A DNA stretch of 64,000 bases from CBDFMG01 sp965221205 [NCBI: bacterium] (GCA_965221205.1 OZ244870.1:1736001-1800000), one strand, 5' to 3'. Counted from the first letter of the stretch, positions 1 through 8,723 are shown. Notes: generated by a model not told the origin, from the letters alone. Program-made: numbers and translations.

Positions 1-1057
1 ACTTTTGTTTCTGTTCACGACCCCGTTCGGCGACGCAAGCTATGCGCAGAAGCCTATCGTCACCGACGAATTCGACCGCTTTCTGGTGACCAGGACGACA
101 AAAATTGGCGAGGTTGTCGGAAAGATTGAACTCGTATTCCCGAATGAGAAGAAGACCACCTGGAGCTTGGTACCGCCGATACCCGGAGGCGACCGTAGAC
201 GTTATCTGAAGGAAGGTCAGCTTGACGCAACGAAAATCGTCGAGATCGATGCCGACACCGGCGAGTTGAGTCTGAAGGCACAGCCCCCCGAAAATCCGGC
301 TCACTATTACGCAGAGGTTCGCGCGACGAACAGCGACGGGTTCATGGAGCAAGTTCTTATCATCATCGCGCTCCCGGAGACGCCTAAACGTGAAAATGCT
401 CTTGACATTTTTACACAGCGTAGAGAAGCATTAAGTATGAGCTTGTTTGCAACAAAAACCTTGGATCCAGAAAAATTCGAGTATGCAGTGAAGGTTGCCG
501 ATGCTCTGCTATCCAAGGACAGAAGAGGATCGGGAAAGATCACCGAGTACCTTAAAAAAAGTAATGCTACCATGACTATGTTCAAAGACTTCGAGGAGCG
601 TAACACTTCGATCGGTTTTTATATGCACAGCCGGAACCTGGGAATAAAGCCTAAAGGCCTCACCGGAGAAGGGATCATCCCCGACTATTTTCGGCTTGGT
701 GGACCGGCAAACCTGCGCCGCGATGAGTCTGTTGAGGAGATCGCCCATCTGATTCACAGCGGCGGCATCATGGAAGCTTATCCGGGTGTCCAGCAACGGC
801 TTGATGCAGCAGTGATAAAAGCTATGGAAAAGGGTTTTTACCGTCCGCAGGATGGTTTGCCAGCCGACTCTTTCAGTCATGAATATCTCATTCTTGGCCT
901 TCAAATTCATTTCGGTGGCTTTGGACGGCGTTCTTTCCACGGTTTACCTCTCACGCCTGGGAACTTTAAAACATTAGACTCCGAACTGTATGATATCATC
1001 TCATTTTTATTCCCAACCCGGGATGAGTTCTTCAAGGAGATGGGGTGGGAAGAATGA
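1..1057 (+). CDS. Exported cadherin-like domain protein, 5' end cut by the window
   Basis: The reading frame is open to the window edge, and the first residues (FLFTTPFGDASYAQ) look like the end of a signal peptide with cleavage after AQ, so the true start lies upstream. Residues about 20-125 resemble a cadherin/Ig-like fold (IDADTGELSL, then YYAEVRATNSDG). Residues about 130-350 form a second domain I cannot name. It contains EEIAHLIH, an ExxHxxH arrangement of the kind found in uncharacterised metallopeptidase-like proteins, but no classical HExxH. The protein is probably periplasmic or surface-exposed. It converges on the M24 gene downstream with a strong hairpin between them. Function unknown; the cadherin-like call is moderately secure, the peptidase idea is speculative. 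Confidence 0.6.
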   Translation, partial: LLFLFTTPFGDASYAQKPIVTDEFDRFLVTRTTKIGEVVGKIELVFPNEKKTTWSLVPPIPGGDRRRYLKEGQLDATKIVEIDADTGELSLKAQPPENPAHYYAEVRATNSDGFMEQVLIIIALPETPKRENALDIFTQRREALSMSLFATKTLDPEKFEYAVKVADALLSKDRRGSGKITEYLKKSNATMTMFKDFEERNTSIGFYMHSRNLGIKPKGLTGEGIIPDYFRLGGPANLRRDESVEEIAHLIHSGGIMEAYPGVQQRLDAAVIKAMEKGFYRPQDGLPADSFSHEYLILGLQIHFGGFGRRSFHGLPLTPGNFKTLDSELYDIISFLFPTRDEFFKEMGWEE

Positions 1058-1107
1058 TCTTGGGCACAATGCGTGCACAATGCGTGGATGTTAGATAATG
1101 GATGAAT

Positions 1108-1146
1108 AGTAGACATGGCCGTCATTTCGTGATGGCCATGTCTACT
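1108..1146. terminator. 13-bp hairpin between convergent genes
   Basis: AGTAGACATGGCC (1108-1120) is perfectly complementary to GGCCATGTCTACT (1134-1146), with a 13-nt loop. It sits between two convergent genes, where a bidirectional terminator is expected. Neither side has a T-run, so termination is inferred from position and stem strength. Just upstream (about 1064-1085) GCACAATGCGTG is directly repeated. Confidence 0.5.
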
Positions 1147-1223
1147 TAACGAGTAAATACAGTGCAATTCCAAAGACTCATTGAACGTAATTTATATGCT
1201 CGGGCTGTACGAATTGCGAACTT

Positions 1224-2636
1224 TTATTTAATGAGAATCAGCTCTTTTTGCGGTGGAGATAAATACTCGACTCCACTCTCTGTTGCAATTGCCTGCTCAT
1301 GATTCCAAAATAATAAATATTGGTCTTCGCGATTGTTGGATGTGGGTGACGGCATATAGAAAAAATATTCTAAAACAAAGTGGTGATTGGGTGAAAGTGG
1401 TATGTCAAAAGTCCAATCCGGACCGAGAGAACCAATTCTGGGGCCTAAATAAATATCGTGCTTCCTCTCCTGGGCTCCTTTTCCCTTGCCATGGCAGTCG
1501 ATAGCAAGCTGGGTTTTTGCAGGATCATAACCTGCTGAAAAAACGGGGAAATTGTTCTTTGGCTGAACCATATGGATCATGTTATTCCTAATAATAATTC
1601 CTGCCTCCTTAAATTTCCGCGTGTAGTCTTTAATTATTTCACGAGGAGTTAGTCCCGCCTTGATGGTTTCCGCCAATATCTTGTCGATTTTCAGATATTC
1701 TGCCCAGAGTTTTTTGATTTCCGGAGGCGGTTCTGTTTCTCCTTTCCGAAGTACATAAGCGAACATTCCCTGGCTAGGTGCTGCAAGGATATCACCTCCC
1801 TGGACCACACTGTTTTCCCAGCCTGCACTCCTTCCCCTTTGTGACAGTCCTGTGCTCATCCGGCGAAAGGCAGTTACTCCTTCCCCGCGAGCTTTTGTTA
1901 CTCCCGGTACGACTTCGGCAAAAGCTTTCTTCACACGTTCAAGTTCGTCCTGACGCATTTTCTTGAGCAGTTCGATTTCGCTTGGCACCGGAGTTATCTG
2001 GTAATCCATCATAACATATTCAGACGAGACCAGCCTTTTGGCGTAGTTATCACCAAGTTCTCTCTTCAATAAGAGGTAGTCTGTAAGCGAAATGCCGTCG
2101 TTTGTTGTGATAGAGGAGGCAGTTGCCCACGTTCCCAGATTTTCCCTGTAATTTACTGCTATGCGTTTTGGATCACGTGCTTCGACAAATTCTTTGAGGC
2201 CCTTAAATCGGTAATCATATTCCGTCATTGGGCTTGACACCGGTTCCGCCACAAAAACCGGGTCGTAGATTATGTCGTAGGCTCCACTTCTCTCAACCAA
2301 CGTCTTTACCTCTCCTCTTTGACGCTGTGTAGTTCCCCAGCGACGACCGAGAACCGCACGTTCGATCCTGTCACCGCCACGATCCGTGAAGACGAAAACA
2401 CCGGAGGTACTGCCCAGACCTTCTGCGCCAAAGCGATCATTAATTGCTTCTCTCATCACATGAATCCACATGTCGACATTGTTCTTTTTCATGGTCTGGG
2501 GCAGAACGAGGTCAAATTTTTCCCGACGAATCTGATTATTCCATTCATTCAAATCGTCCACTTCCTGAACCTGTGCATTGGCAACCGGTATGGTTAACAG
2601 CACAGCAATTAAAGTTAGGATTTCTCGAAATTTCAT
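1224..2636 (-). CDS. Exported M24-family (Xaa-Pro peptidase-like) protein lacking the metal aspartates
   Basis: 470 aa with a clear signal peptide (residues 1-21, ending in VANA/Q), so periplasmic or secreted. The N-terminal half matches the creatinase/prolidase N domain and the C-terminal half (about 225-470) the M24 pita-bread fold. Active M24 enzymes use D, D, H, E, E as metal ligands. The segment that should carry the two aspartates reads GGDILAAPSQGMFAYV (about 280-295) and has neither at the expected places. H382, E423 and E447 are plausible counterparts of the other ligands. The neighbouring M24 gene keeps the aspartates. The protein is probably a pseudoenzyme or has changed metal use; its substrate is unknown. 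The family assignment is secure, the loss of activity is inferred. Confidence 0.8.
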   Translation of the reverse strand: MKFREILTLIAVLLTIPVANAQVQEVDDLNEWNNQIRREKFDLVLPQTMKKNNVDMWIHVMREAINDRFGAEGLGSTSGVFVFTDRGGDRIERAVLGRRWGTTQRQRGEVKTLVERSGAYDIIYDPVFVAEPVSSPMTEYDYRFKGLKEFVEARDPKRIAVNYRENLGTWATASSITTNDGISLTDYLLLKRELGDNYAKRLVSSEYVMMDYQITPVPSEIELLKKMRQDELERVKKAFAEVVPGVTKARGEGVTAFRRMSTGLSQRGRSAGWENSVVQGGDILAAPSQGMFAYVLRKGETEPPPEIKKLWAEYLKIDKILAETIKAGLTPREIIKDYTRKFKEAGIIIRNNMIHMVQPKNNFPVFSAGYDPAKTQLAIDCHGKGKGAQERKHDIYLGPRIGSLGPDWTFDIPLSPNHHFVLEYFFYMPSPTSNNREDQYLLFWNHEQAIATESGVEYLSPPQKELILIK

Positions 2637-2879
2637 GACGTTCTCCTTCCGTGACTACATTAATATTCCCCATATAAATTTTTTCAAAAAGATTAATGAG
2701 GATATAGTTGAAATATCACATCTTTTAAGAAGTGATGAACTTGTTTTGTATGTATTATAGCTTATGGTATAAATGTTAAGATATACATGCGGCTTTTACA
2801 AGTGTTTTTTACTCCCCGGATTGTACGATTTACGAACCTTGAAGTTTGAGATCAGCAAGACGGTTCATCATTTCTATTG

Positions 2880-2913
2880 CAAACAAAAAAGGCTGATACT
2901 TACGAATCAGCCT
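2880..2913 (-). terminator. Rho-independent terminator, minus strand
   Basis: AGGCTGAT (2890-2897) pairs with ATCAGCCT (2906-2913), and on the minus strand the stem is followed directly by TTTTTTGTTT. It would end transcription coming from the M24 gene that ends at 3323 and from the relic between them. Confidence 0.75.
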
Positions 2914-3041
2914 GGTAGATTTTGGAGGCAGCACTCATTTACAGCATCCGGTTTGTGCTGAATCAAATCTTACAGGCAATCCCGAAACAAACTATTCAAA
3001 TAACACTATAATGCAACTCCTCCCCTTACGTATCTTTAGTC

Positions 3042-3140
3042 TTAATGAATCAAGATAATTCCCTCATTTGGCGGTTGAATAAATTCGACTCCCCTGTTGG
3101 TTATAACTCGAGGATTTGAAATATTAAAGCTAAATGGTAC
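3042..3140 (-). pseudogene. C-terminal relic of an M24-like paralogue
   Basis: Read on the minus strand, this stretch encodes TNRGVEFIQPPNEGIILIH then stop. This parallels the last residues of the neighbouring 470-aa M24-like protein (TESGVEYLSPPQKELILIK). No further homologous sequence can be followed upstream before the next gene. It is best read as the surviving tail of a duplicated gene. Confidence 0.5.
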
Positions 3141-3322
3141 GGAAATTAGATTAGAGGGGGAATTTAATTTCTTACAACAAACGATGAAATTGAGGTTAAA
3201 CCGTTGAAAATTCTCTTAAATCTCTATCTTGTTTTTTTGCGTTATCATGCTTACAAATCCGGGCAGCGCTCAAATGCCAGATCTTGACTGCGTAACCATT
3301 AAGACATTTCATGTGGTCGGCC

Positions 3323-4720
3323 CTATTTATATGCTCGAGGCGTTGCAGGTCGAAATTGAATTATCCCGCTTTCCTGTGTCATTTTCTCAATTTCATCAAG
3401 TTCTGAAGGGGCAAACCGCGTTAAATTTTCGTTGCCATCCTCTGTCACAACAATGGTATCTTCTATTCTCATATACAATCCTTCTTCACGAACACGCAAT
3501 ATCGGATCAACAGAAAATACCTGCCCGACTTTCAGCGGACCGGAGCGATAATCGCCAACATCATGCACTGCCATTCCGACTGTATGAGAGAATACACCTC
3601 CCCCGGTCTCAACCAGGTGCCGGGCCGTCTGTTCGTAAATTGGCTTGGAGAAATTCGTCCTTTCAAAGATGGGTTCCATTAACTCTTTTGCTTCTTCCAT
3701 AATCTGATCAGCGGTAACACCCGGCCTGATTCGACTCAGTATTGTTTTATGATAATCAAGAATAATCTGACAAAGCTCGCGCTGCTGATCATTGAATTTT
3801 CCATTTACAGGCCACATTCTTCCTATATCACTCGTATAGTATCCGTAATCGGGTGAATAGTCCATTAGCACGAGATCGCCGTCAATCAATTTTGAGGAAT
3901 TATAATAATAATGTGGATCACTGATATTACTCACTCCTGCAGCGGTAATCGACCGGTATCCTTCAAGTCTGGCGCCGTTTACCTGGTATATATACCGTGC
4001 TACAGCGTCAAGTTGGTATTCATAAACTCCTGGCTTTGTACTCCGCATAGCCTCGATTAATCCCAACGCGGCGAGTTGCCCTGCACGGCGCAATACTTCG
4101 ATCTCCCGTGAACTTTTTATGCTTCGCAGATCATCGAGAATCGGAGTCAGATTACGGATCTCCGCTGTGGAATTACGGGTCGAAAGTAGCGATATAAAAT
4201 GTGCTTCACGGGACACACGTCCATCCCAGAATTCCTCCAGAATTCTGCTATTCGCCGCATTTAACTCTCCACGGCTCTGTCCTTGTCCCTCTGCCGGACT
4301 GAACGGTGTATAAATAATCTGTGCACTGATACTTCTTAGCTCATCAATATTCATTACGTCATCCACACCGGTCATTTCCTTTATCTTCTCGGGATATTCG
4401 AGCGAAAGAACTCTTTCCCAGCCGCGGTTTGTTTCATCGGAAATATATAGTGTTACTTTCTTTGTTCTCCCATCTAACAGGATATATGAATATGAGTTTT
4501 CAACACCACACAGGTAGTAAAACTCATTTGTCTGTCGAGGATAGATATATCCCCCTGGATCAGGGGCACCCTGAACAATTGCAACGGCATTTTTTCCAAT
4601 AATATCAAATATCTTTTCCCTGCGTACCCTGAATTCATCTGATGGAAAATGTGTCTGATATTCCTGAGCAGTTGCATTGAACGAAATGAGTATTGTAATC
4701 AGTGTTAAAATGAGTCTCAT
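3323..4720 (-). CDS. Exported Xaa-Pro aminopeptidase (M24B family)
   Basis: 465 aa. I chose the second ATG (4720) because GGAGG lies 6 nt before it and a signal peptide (MRLILTLITILISFNATAQ) then starts at residue 1; the upstream in-frame ATG overlaps that Shine-Dalgarno sequence. An aminopeptidase-P N domain (about 25-165) is followed by the M24 catalytic domain. Metal ligands are visible: D287 and D298 (LMDYSPDYG and YTSDIGRMW), H379 (HTVGMAVH) and E420 (RIEDTIVV). The usual E of the EPG motif is D405 (SVDPIL), as in a subgroup of exported bacterial members. It probably removes N-terminal residues ahead of proline from periplasmic peptides. It is the active-looking counterpart of the neighbouring degenerate paralogue. 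Confidence 0.85.
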   Translation of the reverse strand: MRLILTLITILISFNATAQEYQTHFPSDEFRVRREKIFDIIGKNAVAIVQGAPDPGGYIYPRQTNEFYYLCGVENSYSYILLDGRTKKVTLYISDETNRGWERVLSLEYPEKIKEMTGVDDVMNIDELRSISAQIIYTPFSPAEGQGQSRGELNAANSRILEEFWDGRVSREAHFISLLSTRNSTAEIRNLTPILDDLRSIKSSREIEVLRRAGQLAALGLIEAMRSTKPGVYEYQLDAVARYIYQVNGARLEGYRSITAAGVSNISDPHYYYNSSKLIDGDLVLMDYSPDYGYYTSDIGRMWPVNGKFNDQQRELCQIILDYHKTILSRIRPGVTADQIMEEAKELMEPIFERTNFSKPIYEQTARHLVETGGGVFSHTVGMAVHDVGDYRSGPLKVGQVFSVDPILRVREEGLYMRIEDTIVVTEDGNENLTRFAPSELDEIEKMTQESGIIQFRPATPRAYK

Positions 4721-4732
4721 CAAAACCTCCAT

Positions 4733-5299
4733 ATCTGTATATTAAAAAAGCAACACTTCCAGTACTGCCGGTAACTTTTTCATCTTTATTTCCACAACAT
4801 TTACCAGAATAAAGTTCCGTAGTCATTATTACCCATTGAGTGAAAATCAATGTAAATTCCCGAATTACCTGTATTAGCAAGCGCCTCCTGATGTATCATA
4901 GAGTTTCGTGCTCCTTTGCGGTCGGGAATCAGTTCCCGTGAATCTGTAAGCTCTGTCGCATATAATAATATTTATAACATATTTTAAAAATATAAAATAT
5001 AATCTTGTAATCTATAAATCGGATTGATTAAATCAAGATAACAATTCAAACTTTATCTGTCTGCAAGGACGGTATTCAACGAATTAATAGAAAAGTTGAA
5101 GAATCGAAAAAATTTGGCAAGACCGATTTGGAGATAGAAAGAAATCCTGGAGTTGGTTAATGCTGTGAGCCGAGTCAAAATATTTACATAATACAATGTG
5201 GAGTAAAAGCCGGTGTGGTTGCGGGAAAATTTTATAGTAGAAGCTATGGTATAGTGCTGATTTTATAAAGGAAAGATTATTGATATAAAATGTTAGTAA
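4733..5299. other. Long intergenic region with no gene seen
   Basis: No frame here has a convincing start, ribosome-binding site or family resemblance. The only structure noted is a small hairpin, CGGGAA-TCAG-TTCCCG, at about 4923-4938. The promoter of the minus-strand M24 gene must lie in the left part but is not obvious. Confidence 0.5.
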
Positions 5300-5322
5300 C
5301 TCTTCGGGTAGGACGCGAACCT
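5300..5322 (-). repeat. Second copy of the tRNA-Asn 3' end (T-arm and acceptor strand)
   Basis: These 23 bases match the 3' end of the tRNA-Asn gene (5643-5665) at 21 positions in the same orientation, covering the T-loop 3' part, T-stem and acceptor strand. No other tRNA parts are present, so this is not a functional tRNA. The 14-bp palindrome CCCGAGTACTCGGG (5325-5338) abuts it. The two copies bracket the GIY-YIG gene, as att-like direct repeats would. Confidence 0.65.
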
Positions 5323-5379
5323 ATCCCGAGTACTCGGGACTTTGCTATTTAAGCTGTTGACCAGTTTTCTATAAAACTC

Positions 5380-5604
5380 CTAATTTCTTTGGTTCTCAAG
5401 CAATTTCTCACGTTTCATCGCGTCACTTCTTGTATAGAAATTCTCAGTATATTCCAATTTCCTTGGGATAAAGCGTTTTGTTGATCTGACTTTACCTCCA
5501 TTATGTCGATTAATTCTGGCATCTATGTTATAGGTCTGGCCGATATAATAAAAATCAAACCTCTTGCTGTATAGTATATAAACATAGTAAATATTATTCT
5601 CCAT
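5380..5604 (-). CDS. Small GIY-YIG nuclease-like protein (YhbQ/UPF0213-type)
   Basis: 74 aa, a single GIY-YIG domain: the GIY equivalent YVYIL at 7-11, YIG at 20-22, conserved Arg30, and the family segment STK then MKREK near the end. Usual members are 80-100 aa. Here the frame meets TAG after ENQRN, but the following in-frame codons (EFYRKLVNS) still resemble the family tail, so the C-terminus is probably shortened by a nonsense change. The ATG follows directly on the U-tract of the tRNA-Asn terminator and has no clear Shine-Dalgarno. It is enclosed by tRNA-Asn and a copy of that tRNA's 3' end. Likely a selfish or mobile nuclease gene; activity is uncertain. Confidence 0.75.
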   Translation of the reverse strand: MENNIYYVYILYSKRFDFYYIGQTYNIDARINRHNGGKVRSTKRFIPRKLEYTENFYTRSDAMKREKLLENQRN

Positions 5605-5605
5605 A

Positions 5606-5641
5606 ATAAAAAAGGTCGGATTAAATTGTTCCGACCTTTTT
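5606..5641 (-). terminator. Terminator of tRNA-Asn
   Basis: A symmetrical stem (AAAAGGTCGGA / TTCCGACCTTTT with an AT loop) lies immediately downstream of the tRNA 3' end on the minus strand and is followed by a T-run that runs into the start of the GIY-YIG gene. It could terminate on either strand. Confidence 0.8.
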
Positions 5642-5642
5642 G

Positions 5643-5715
5643 CTCCTCGGGTAGGACTCGAACCTACAACCTAGTGGTTAACAGCCACCCGCTCTGCCAA
5701 TTGAGCTACCGAGGA
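5643..5715 (-). tRNA. tRNA-Asn(GTT)
   Basis: 73-nt cloverleaf on the minus strand. The acceptor stem TCCTCGG/CCGAGGA is perfect, the anticodon loop reads CTGTTAA (anticodon GTT), and the T-arm is GTAGG-TTCGAGT-CCTAC. CCA is not encoded. It is followed by its own terminator. Confidence 0.95.
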
Positions 5716-5774
5716 ATGCTCAATTTTTGAAGTCCAAAAAATAGCAATATTAATAGCTATTGTCAACAGGAATC

Positions 5775-6956
5775 TTATATCATTTTTAGTGCATTTTCGA
5801 AGTCTTCCTTCACATCCTCGATATCTTCAAGTCCGACTGAAACCCGGATCATTGACGGTGTTACCTGTGCCTTTTCACGTTCTTCATCGGTCATCATTGA
5901 TTGCGATGTTATGACAGGAATGCTGACGAGAGTTTCAATACCCCCAAGGCTGGTTGCGTTTAATCCAATTTCCAGATTGTCAACAACGCACATGGCCTCT
6001 TCTTGCCCGCCAATTACTTCGAATGTGACCATGCCTCCAAAACCCAGCATCTGCCTGCTGGCAATTTCATGATAGGGATTGTCCGGTAGACCGGGATAGT
6101 GGACTGTTTTTACATCCGGGTATGATTGGAGGAATAAAGCGAGTTTCATTGCGTTTTCATTGCTCCGCTGGACTCGTACCTCGAGCGTTCCCATACTTCG
6201 AAGCAGAAGAAAAACATTGAAAGGATCGATAACCGGTCCGTATAACCTGCTCCTGTCACGGCACTGTTGAATGAACTCTTTTTTCCCAGCGATCGCGCCG
6301 GCAAGCACGTCGCTGTGGCCGCCAAGGTATTTTGTAGCACTATGCACTATCACATCAGCTCCTAACTGCAGCGGCCGCTGATTGATCGGTGAAGCAAATG
6401 TATTGTCGATCATGACCGCTATGCCGAGATCATGTGCCTGATTCGCAACACGTGCAATATCGATAAGATGTAAATTGGGATTTGTCGGTGTTTCAAAAAA
6501 AACAAGCTTTGTCTCCGGTAAGACAATCTCTTCGAGATTATATAAGTTATCAGACGTTACAAACCGTATTGAAGATCCCCAGCGCGGTAATTCTTCTTTT
6601 AAAAATCGTACTGTCGTACCATACAATGCAGATGGTGCGAGAACTTCGCCGCCATCTTTAAGAGATGTGAGCACAGCGGTTGTTATAGCTGCCATTCCCG
6701 AAGATAGAAATAAGGAATCTTCGGCACCTTCGAGGAGCGCCATTCTCTGTTCGAGAATATCCTGAGAAGGATTCCCGTACCGCTGATAGATATAATGTTT
6801 CCGTTCTCCCCGTTTCATGTACCCTTCGACAGCATCGGAATGGGGAAAAGTATAGGTCGATGTGTGGTACATCGGTTGTGATACTGGTTCACTTTTCCCG
6901 CGCAGATCTTTATTACCATGAATCGCAAGGGTAGCTGATCTTCGATTGATCGTCAT
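5775..6956 (-). CDS. Cys/Met metabolism PLP-dependent enzyme (cystathionine gamma-synthase/lyase family)
   Basis: 393 aa using the ATG at 6956, which has GGAGG about 7 nt upstream; an earlier in-frame ATG at 6977 lacks one. Motifs of the family are clear: the substrate-loop tyrosine region YQRYGNPS, SSGMAAI, the PLP aspartate in MIDNTFASP, and the Schiff-base lysine in HSATKYLGGHSD. The C-terminal QSMM segment before VTPSMIRVSVGLED is also typical. Members act as cystathionine gamma-synthase, gamma-lyase, O-acetylhomoserine sulfhydrylase or methionine gamma-lyase, which cannot be separated from sequence reading alone. Cytosolic, transcribed alone, divergent from nfo. Confidence 0.85.
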   Translation of the reverse strand: MTINRRSATLAIHGNKDLRGKSEPVSQPMYHTSTYTFPHSDAVEGYMKRGERKHYIYQRYGNPSQDILEQRMALLEGAEDSLFLSSGMAAITTAVLTSLKDGGEVLAPSALYGTTVRFLKEELPRWGSSIRFVTSDNLYNLEEIVLPETKLVFFETPTNPNLHLIDIARVANQAHDLGIAVMIDNTFASPINQRPLQLGADVIVHSATKYLGGHSDVLAGAIAGKKEFIQQCRDRSRLYGPVIDPFNVFLLLRSMGTLEVRVQRSNENAMKLALFLQSYPDVKTVHYPGLPDNPYHEIASRQMLGFGGMVTFEVIGGQEEAMCVVDNLEIGLNATSLGGIETLVSIPVITSQSMMTDEEREKAQVTPSMIRVSVGLEDIEDVKEDFENALKMI

Positions 6957-7129
6957 CAAATTCCTCCGGAAATTCATTTCAAAAAAGCATATAACTAGTG
7001 TTAAGATTAAAGATACAAAATTCCAATAATTTTTCCAAACGCTCTTTCGAATTGCCTTGAGTTTCGGCTTGACTTTTTGACCCTATTTCTCTAACATTAA
7101 TGCTTTCTATTTTGATTCTGGGAAAACAA

Positions 7130-7999
7130 ATGACAAAAAACAATTATAGATTTGGGTGTCACGTATCAGTAGCTGGCGGTGTCAGCAAAGCGTTCGAGCG
7201 TGCTGAGGATATCGGCTGTGATGCAATACAGATTTTTTCAAAAAATCAGAAGCAGTGGAAGCCGAAACCGTTTGACGATGAAGAAATCGAACGATATCAT
7301 CAGGAAAAATCCCGATCTGGTATTGGTCCGGTGATGATCCACGATTCGTATCTGATCAATCTTTGTGCGTCAAATTCGGAAATTCTCGACAAATCGAGGG
7401 AAGCGTTTATTGATGAGATTAAGCGCGCGCATGTTTTAAAGGCGGACTACCTCAACTTTCATCCGGGAGCACATCTAGGAAAAGGTGAGGAATGGGGTGT
7501 GAAAATGATTGCCGAATCAATGAATGTCTGCATGGAAAAATGTCCGGATTCTTCTGTGATGCTTCTGCTCGAGGCAACAGCCGGACAGGGTTCAAGCATC
7601 GGCTACAAGTTTGAACATTTGATGGATATTATCGGGCTTGTCAAAAATCAGGATGTTGTCGGTATTTGTATCGACACAGCTCACATATTTGCCGCAGGTT
7701 ATGACATGAGAGATGCTGAGTCGTACCAAGAGACGATGCAGATAGTTGACGATGTATTAGGATTGGACAAAGTATATGGTTTTCATGTTAACGATTCGAA
7801 GAAAGAGCTTGGTACTCGCGTCGACCGTCATGATAATCTTGGGGATGGGTGTATTGGCTTAAAAGCATTTGAACTACTCCTTAATGATGAGCGCCACATC
7901 GGGAAACCGATGCTCCTCGAAACTCCCGGTGGTGAAGAGTTTTATAAAAAGAATATCAAAATTATGCGCCAATTAGTTGGTGACGATTCGGCAGCATAG
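7130..7999 (+). CDS. nfo: Deoxyribonuclease IV (AP endonuclease)
   Basis: 289 aa counted from the ATG at 7130, where the conserved N-terminus begins (FGCHVSVAGG); an in-frame ATG at 7100 would add ten hydrophobic residues of doubtful value. The trinuclear zinc-site residues can be followed: NFHPGAHLG, LLLEATAGQG, CIDTAHIFAAGYD, FHVNDSK, RVDRHDNLGDG and MLLETPGG. It cleaves DNA 5' of abasic sites in base-excision repair. It is followed closely by a methyltransferase and an MBL hydrolase on the same strand, probably one transcript. Length is normal for the family and nothing is missing. Confidence 0.93.
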   Translation: MTKNNYRFGCHVSVAGGVSKAFERAEDIGCDAIQIFSKNQKQWKPKPFDDEEIERYHQEKSRSGIGPVMIHDSYLINLCASNSEILDKSREAFIDEIKRAHVLKADYLNFHPGAHLGKGEEWGVKMIAESMNVCMEKCPDSSVMLLLEATAGQGSSIGYKFEHLMDIIGLVKNQDVVGICIDTAHIFAAGYDMRDAESYQETMQIVDDVLGLDKVYGFHVNDSKKELGTRVDRHDNLGDGCIGLKAFELLLNDERHIGKPMLLETPGGEEFYKKNIKIMRQLVGDDSAA

Positions 8000-8036
8000 T
8001 GAAAGCAATTTTTTATGCACAGACAGAGAGGATATG

Positions 8037-8666
8037 ATGGCACTATTGGATGCATCGGTTACAGACTATTTGAAAAAATTAACAAAAGTTGAAGACTCAA
8101 TTTTGGTCGAGATGGAAGAATTTGGAGAGAGCAAAAATTTTCCCTATGTCGAACCGGAAGTCGGCAAACTTCTTTTGCTGCTTGCAAAGAGTATCAATGC
8201 CAGGAGAGTGTTTGAACTCGGTTCAGGATATGGATATTCTGCAGCGTGGTTTCTGAAAGCGTTTCCTGAAAATGAAGGGGAAATTATCTGCACTGATTTT
8301 TCAGATGAGAATATTGCGAAAGGATACGAATATTTTGAACGGCTCGGAGCAAAGGGCAGGATAACCTATATGAAGGGTGATGCAATTGAATCGCTGAAAA
8401 AAGCGGAAGGCCCATTCGATATTATTTATAATGATCTCGATAAACATACCTATCCCGAAGCTTTTAAGGCTGCATTACCGAAGCTCCGATCCGGCGGTTT
8501 TTTCATTGCAGATAATGCGTTGTGGAGTGGAAGGATTTTTGAGCAGAATCCCGATGATAACAGTCGCGCGATCCTGAAATTCAATGAAATGATCCATACA
8601 TCCTCAGAAGTAATTTCAGTTATTGTACCGATCAGAGACGGAGTGGCAGTTGCATTGAAGTGGTAA
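8037..8666 (+). CDS. Class I SAM-dependent O-methyltransferase
   Basis: About 209 aa. Two adjacent ATGs (8034, 8037) follow AGAGAGG; the second has the better spacing. The SAM-binding motif I is VFELGSGYGYSA, followed by the acidic motif II (ICTDFS) and the family 3 O-methyltransferase features YNDLDKHTYPEAF and FFIADNALWSG. The overall length and pattern match catechol/caffeoyl-CoA-type bacterial O-methyltransferases. The acceptor is unknown. It lies 37 bases after nfo and 57 before an MBL hydrolase, suggesting co-transcription, although no shared pathway is evident. Confidence 0.85.
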   Translation: MALLDASVTDYLKKLTKVEDSILVEMEEFGESKNFPYVEPEVGKLLLLLAKSINARRVFELGSGYGYSAAWFLKAFPENEGEIICTDFSDENIAKGYEYFERLGAKGRITYMKGDAIESLKKAEGPFDIIYNDLDKHTYPEAFKAALPKLRSGGFFIADNALWSGRIFEQNPDDNSRAILKFNEMIHTSSEVISVIVPIRDGVAVALKW

Positions 8667-8723
8667 TCCTACAAATTGAGTGATAGTTGCATTGAACCAC
8701 ATTTATTGAATGAATATAATGGT

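Larger units (their letters stand above)
2637..3322. other. Intergenic region between the two M24 genes
   Basis: No intact gene is supported here. It contains a minus-strand terminator (2880-2913) and, at 3042-3140, the relic tail of a third M24-like gene. Plus-strand open frames in this stretch look like chance. Confidence 0.6.

Noticed and set aside
3229-3702. 157-aa plus-strand frame
   Set aside because: Most of it is the antisense of the intact M24 aminopeptidase; the codon pattern follows the minus strand.
5300-5340. A second complete tRNA gene
   Set aside because: Only the T-arm and acceptor 3' strand are present; there is no anticodon arm or 5' acceptor strand.
6957-7129. SAM riboswitch ahead of the Cys/Met enzyme
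   Set aside because: No SAM-I, SAM-II or similar conserved core is visible in the short leader, which begins with a plain ribosome-binding site.
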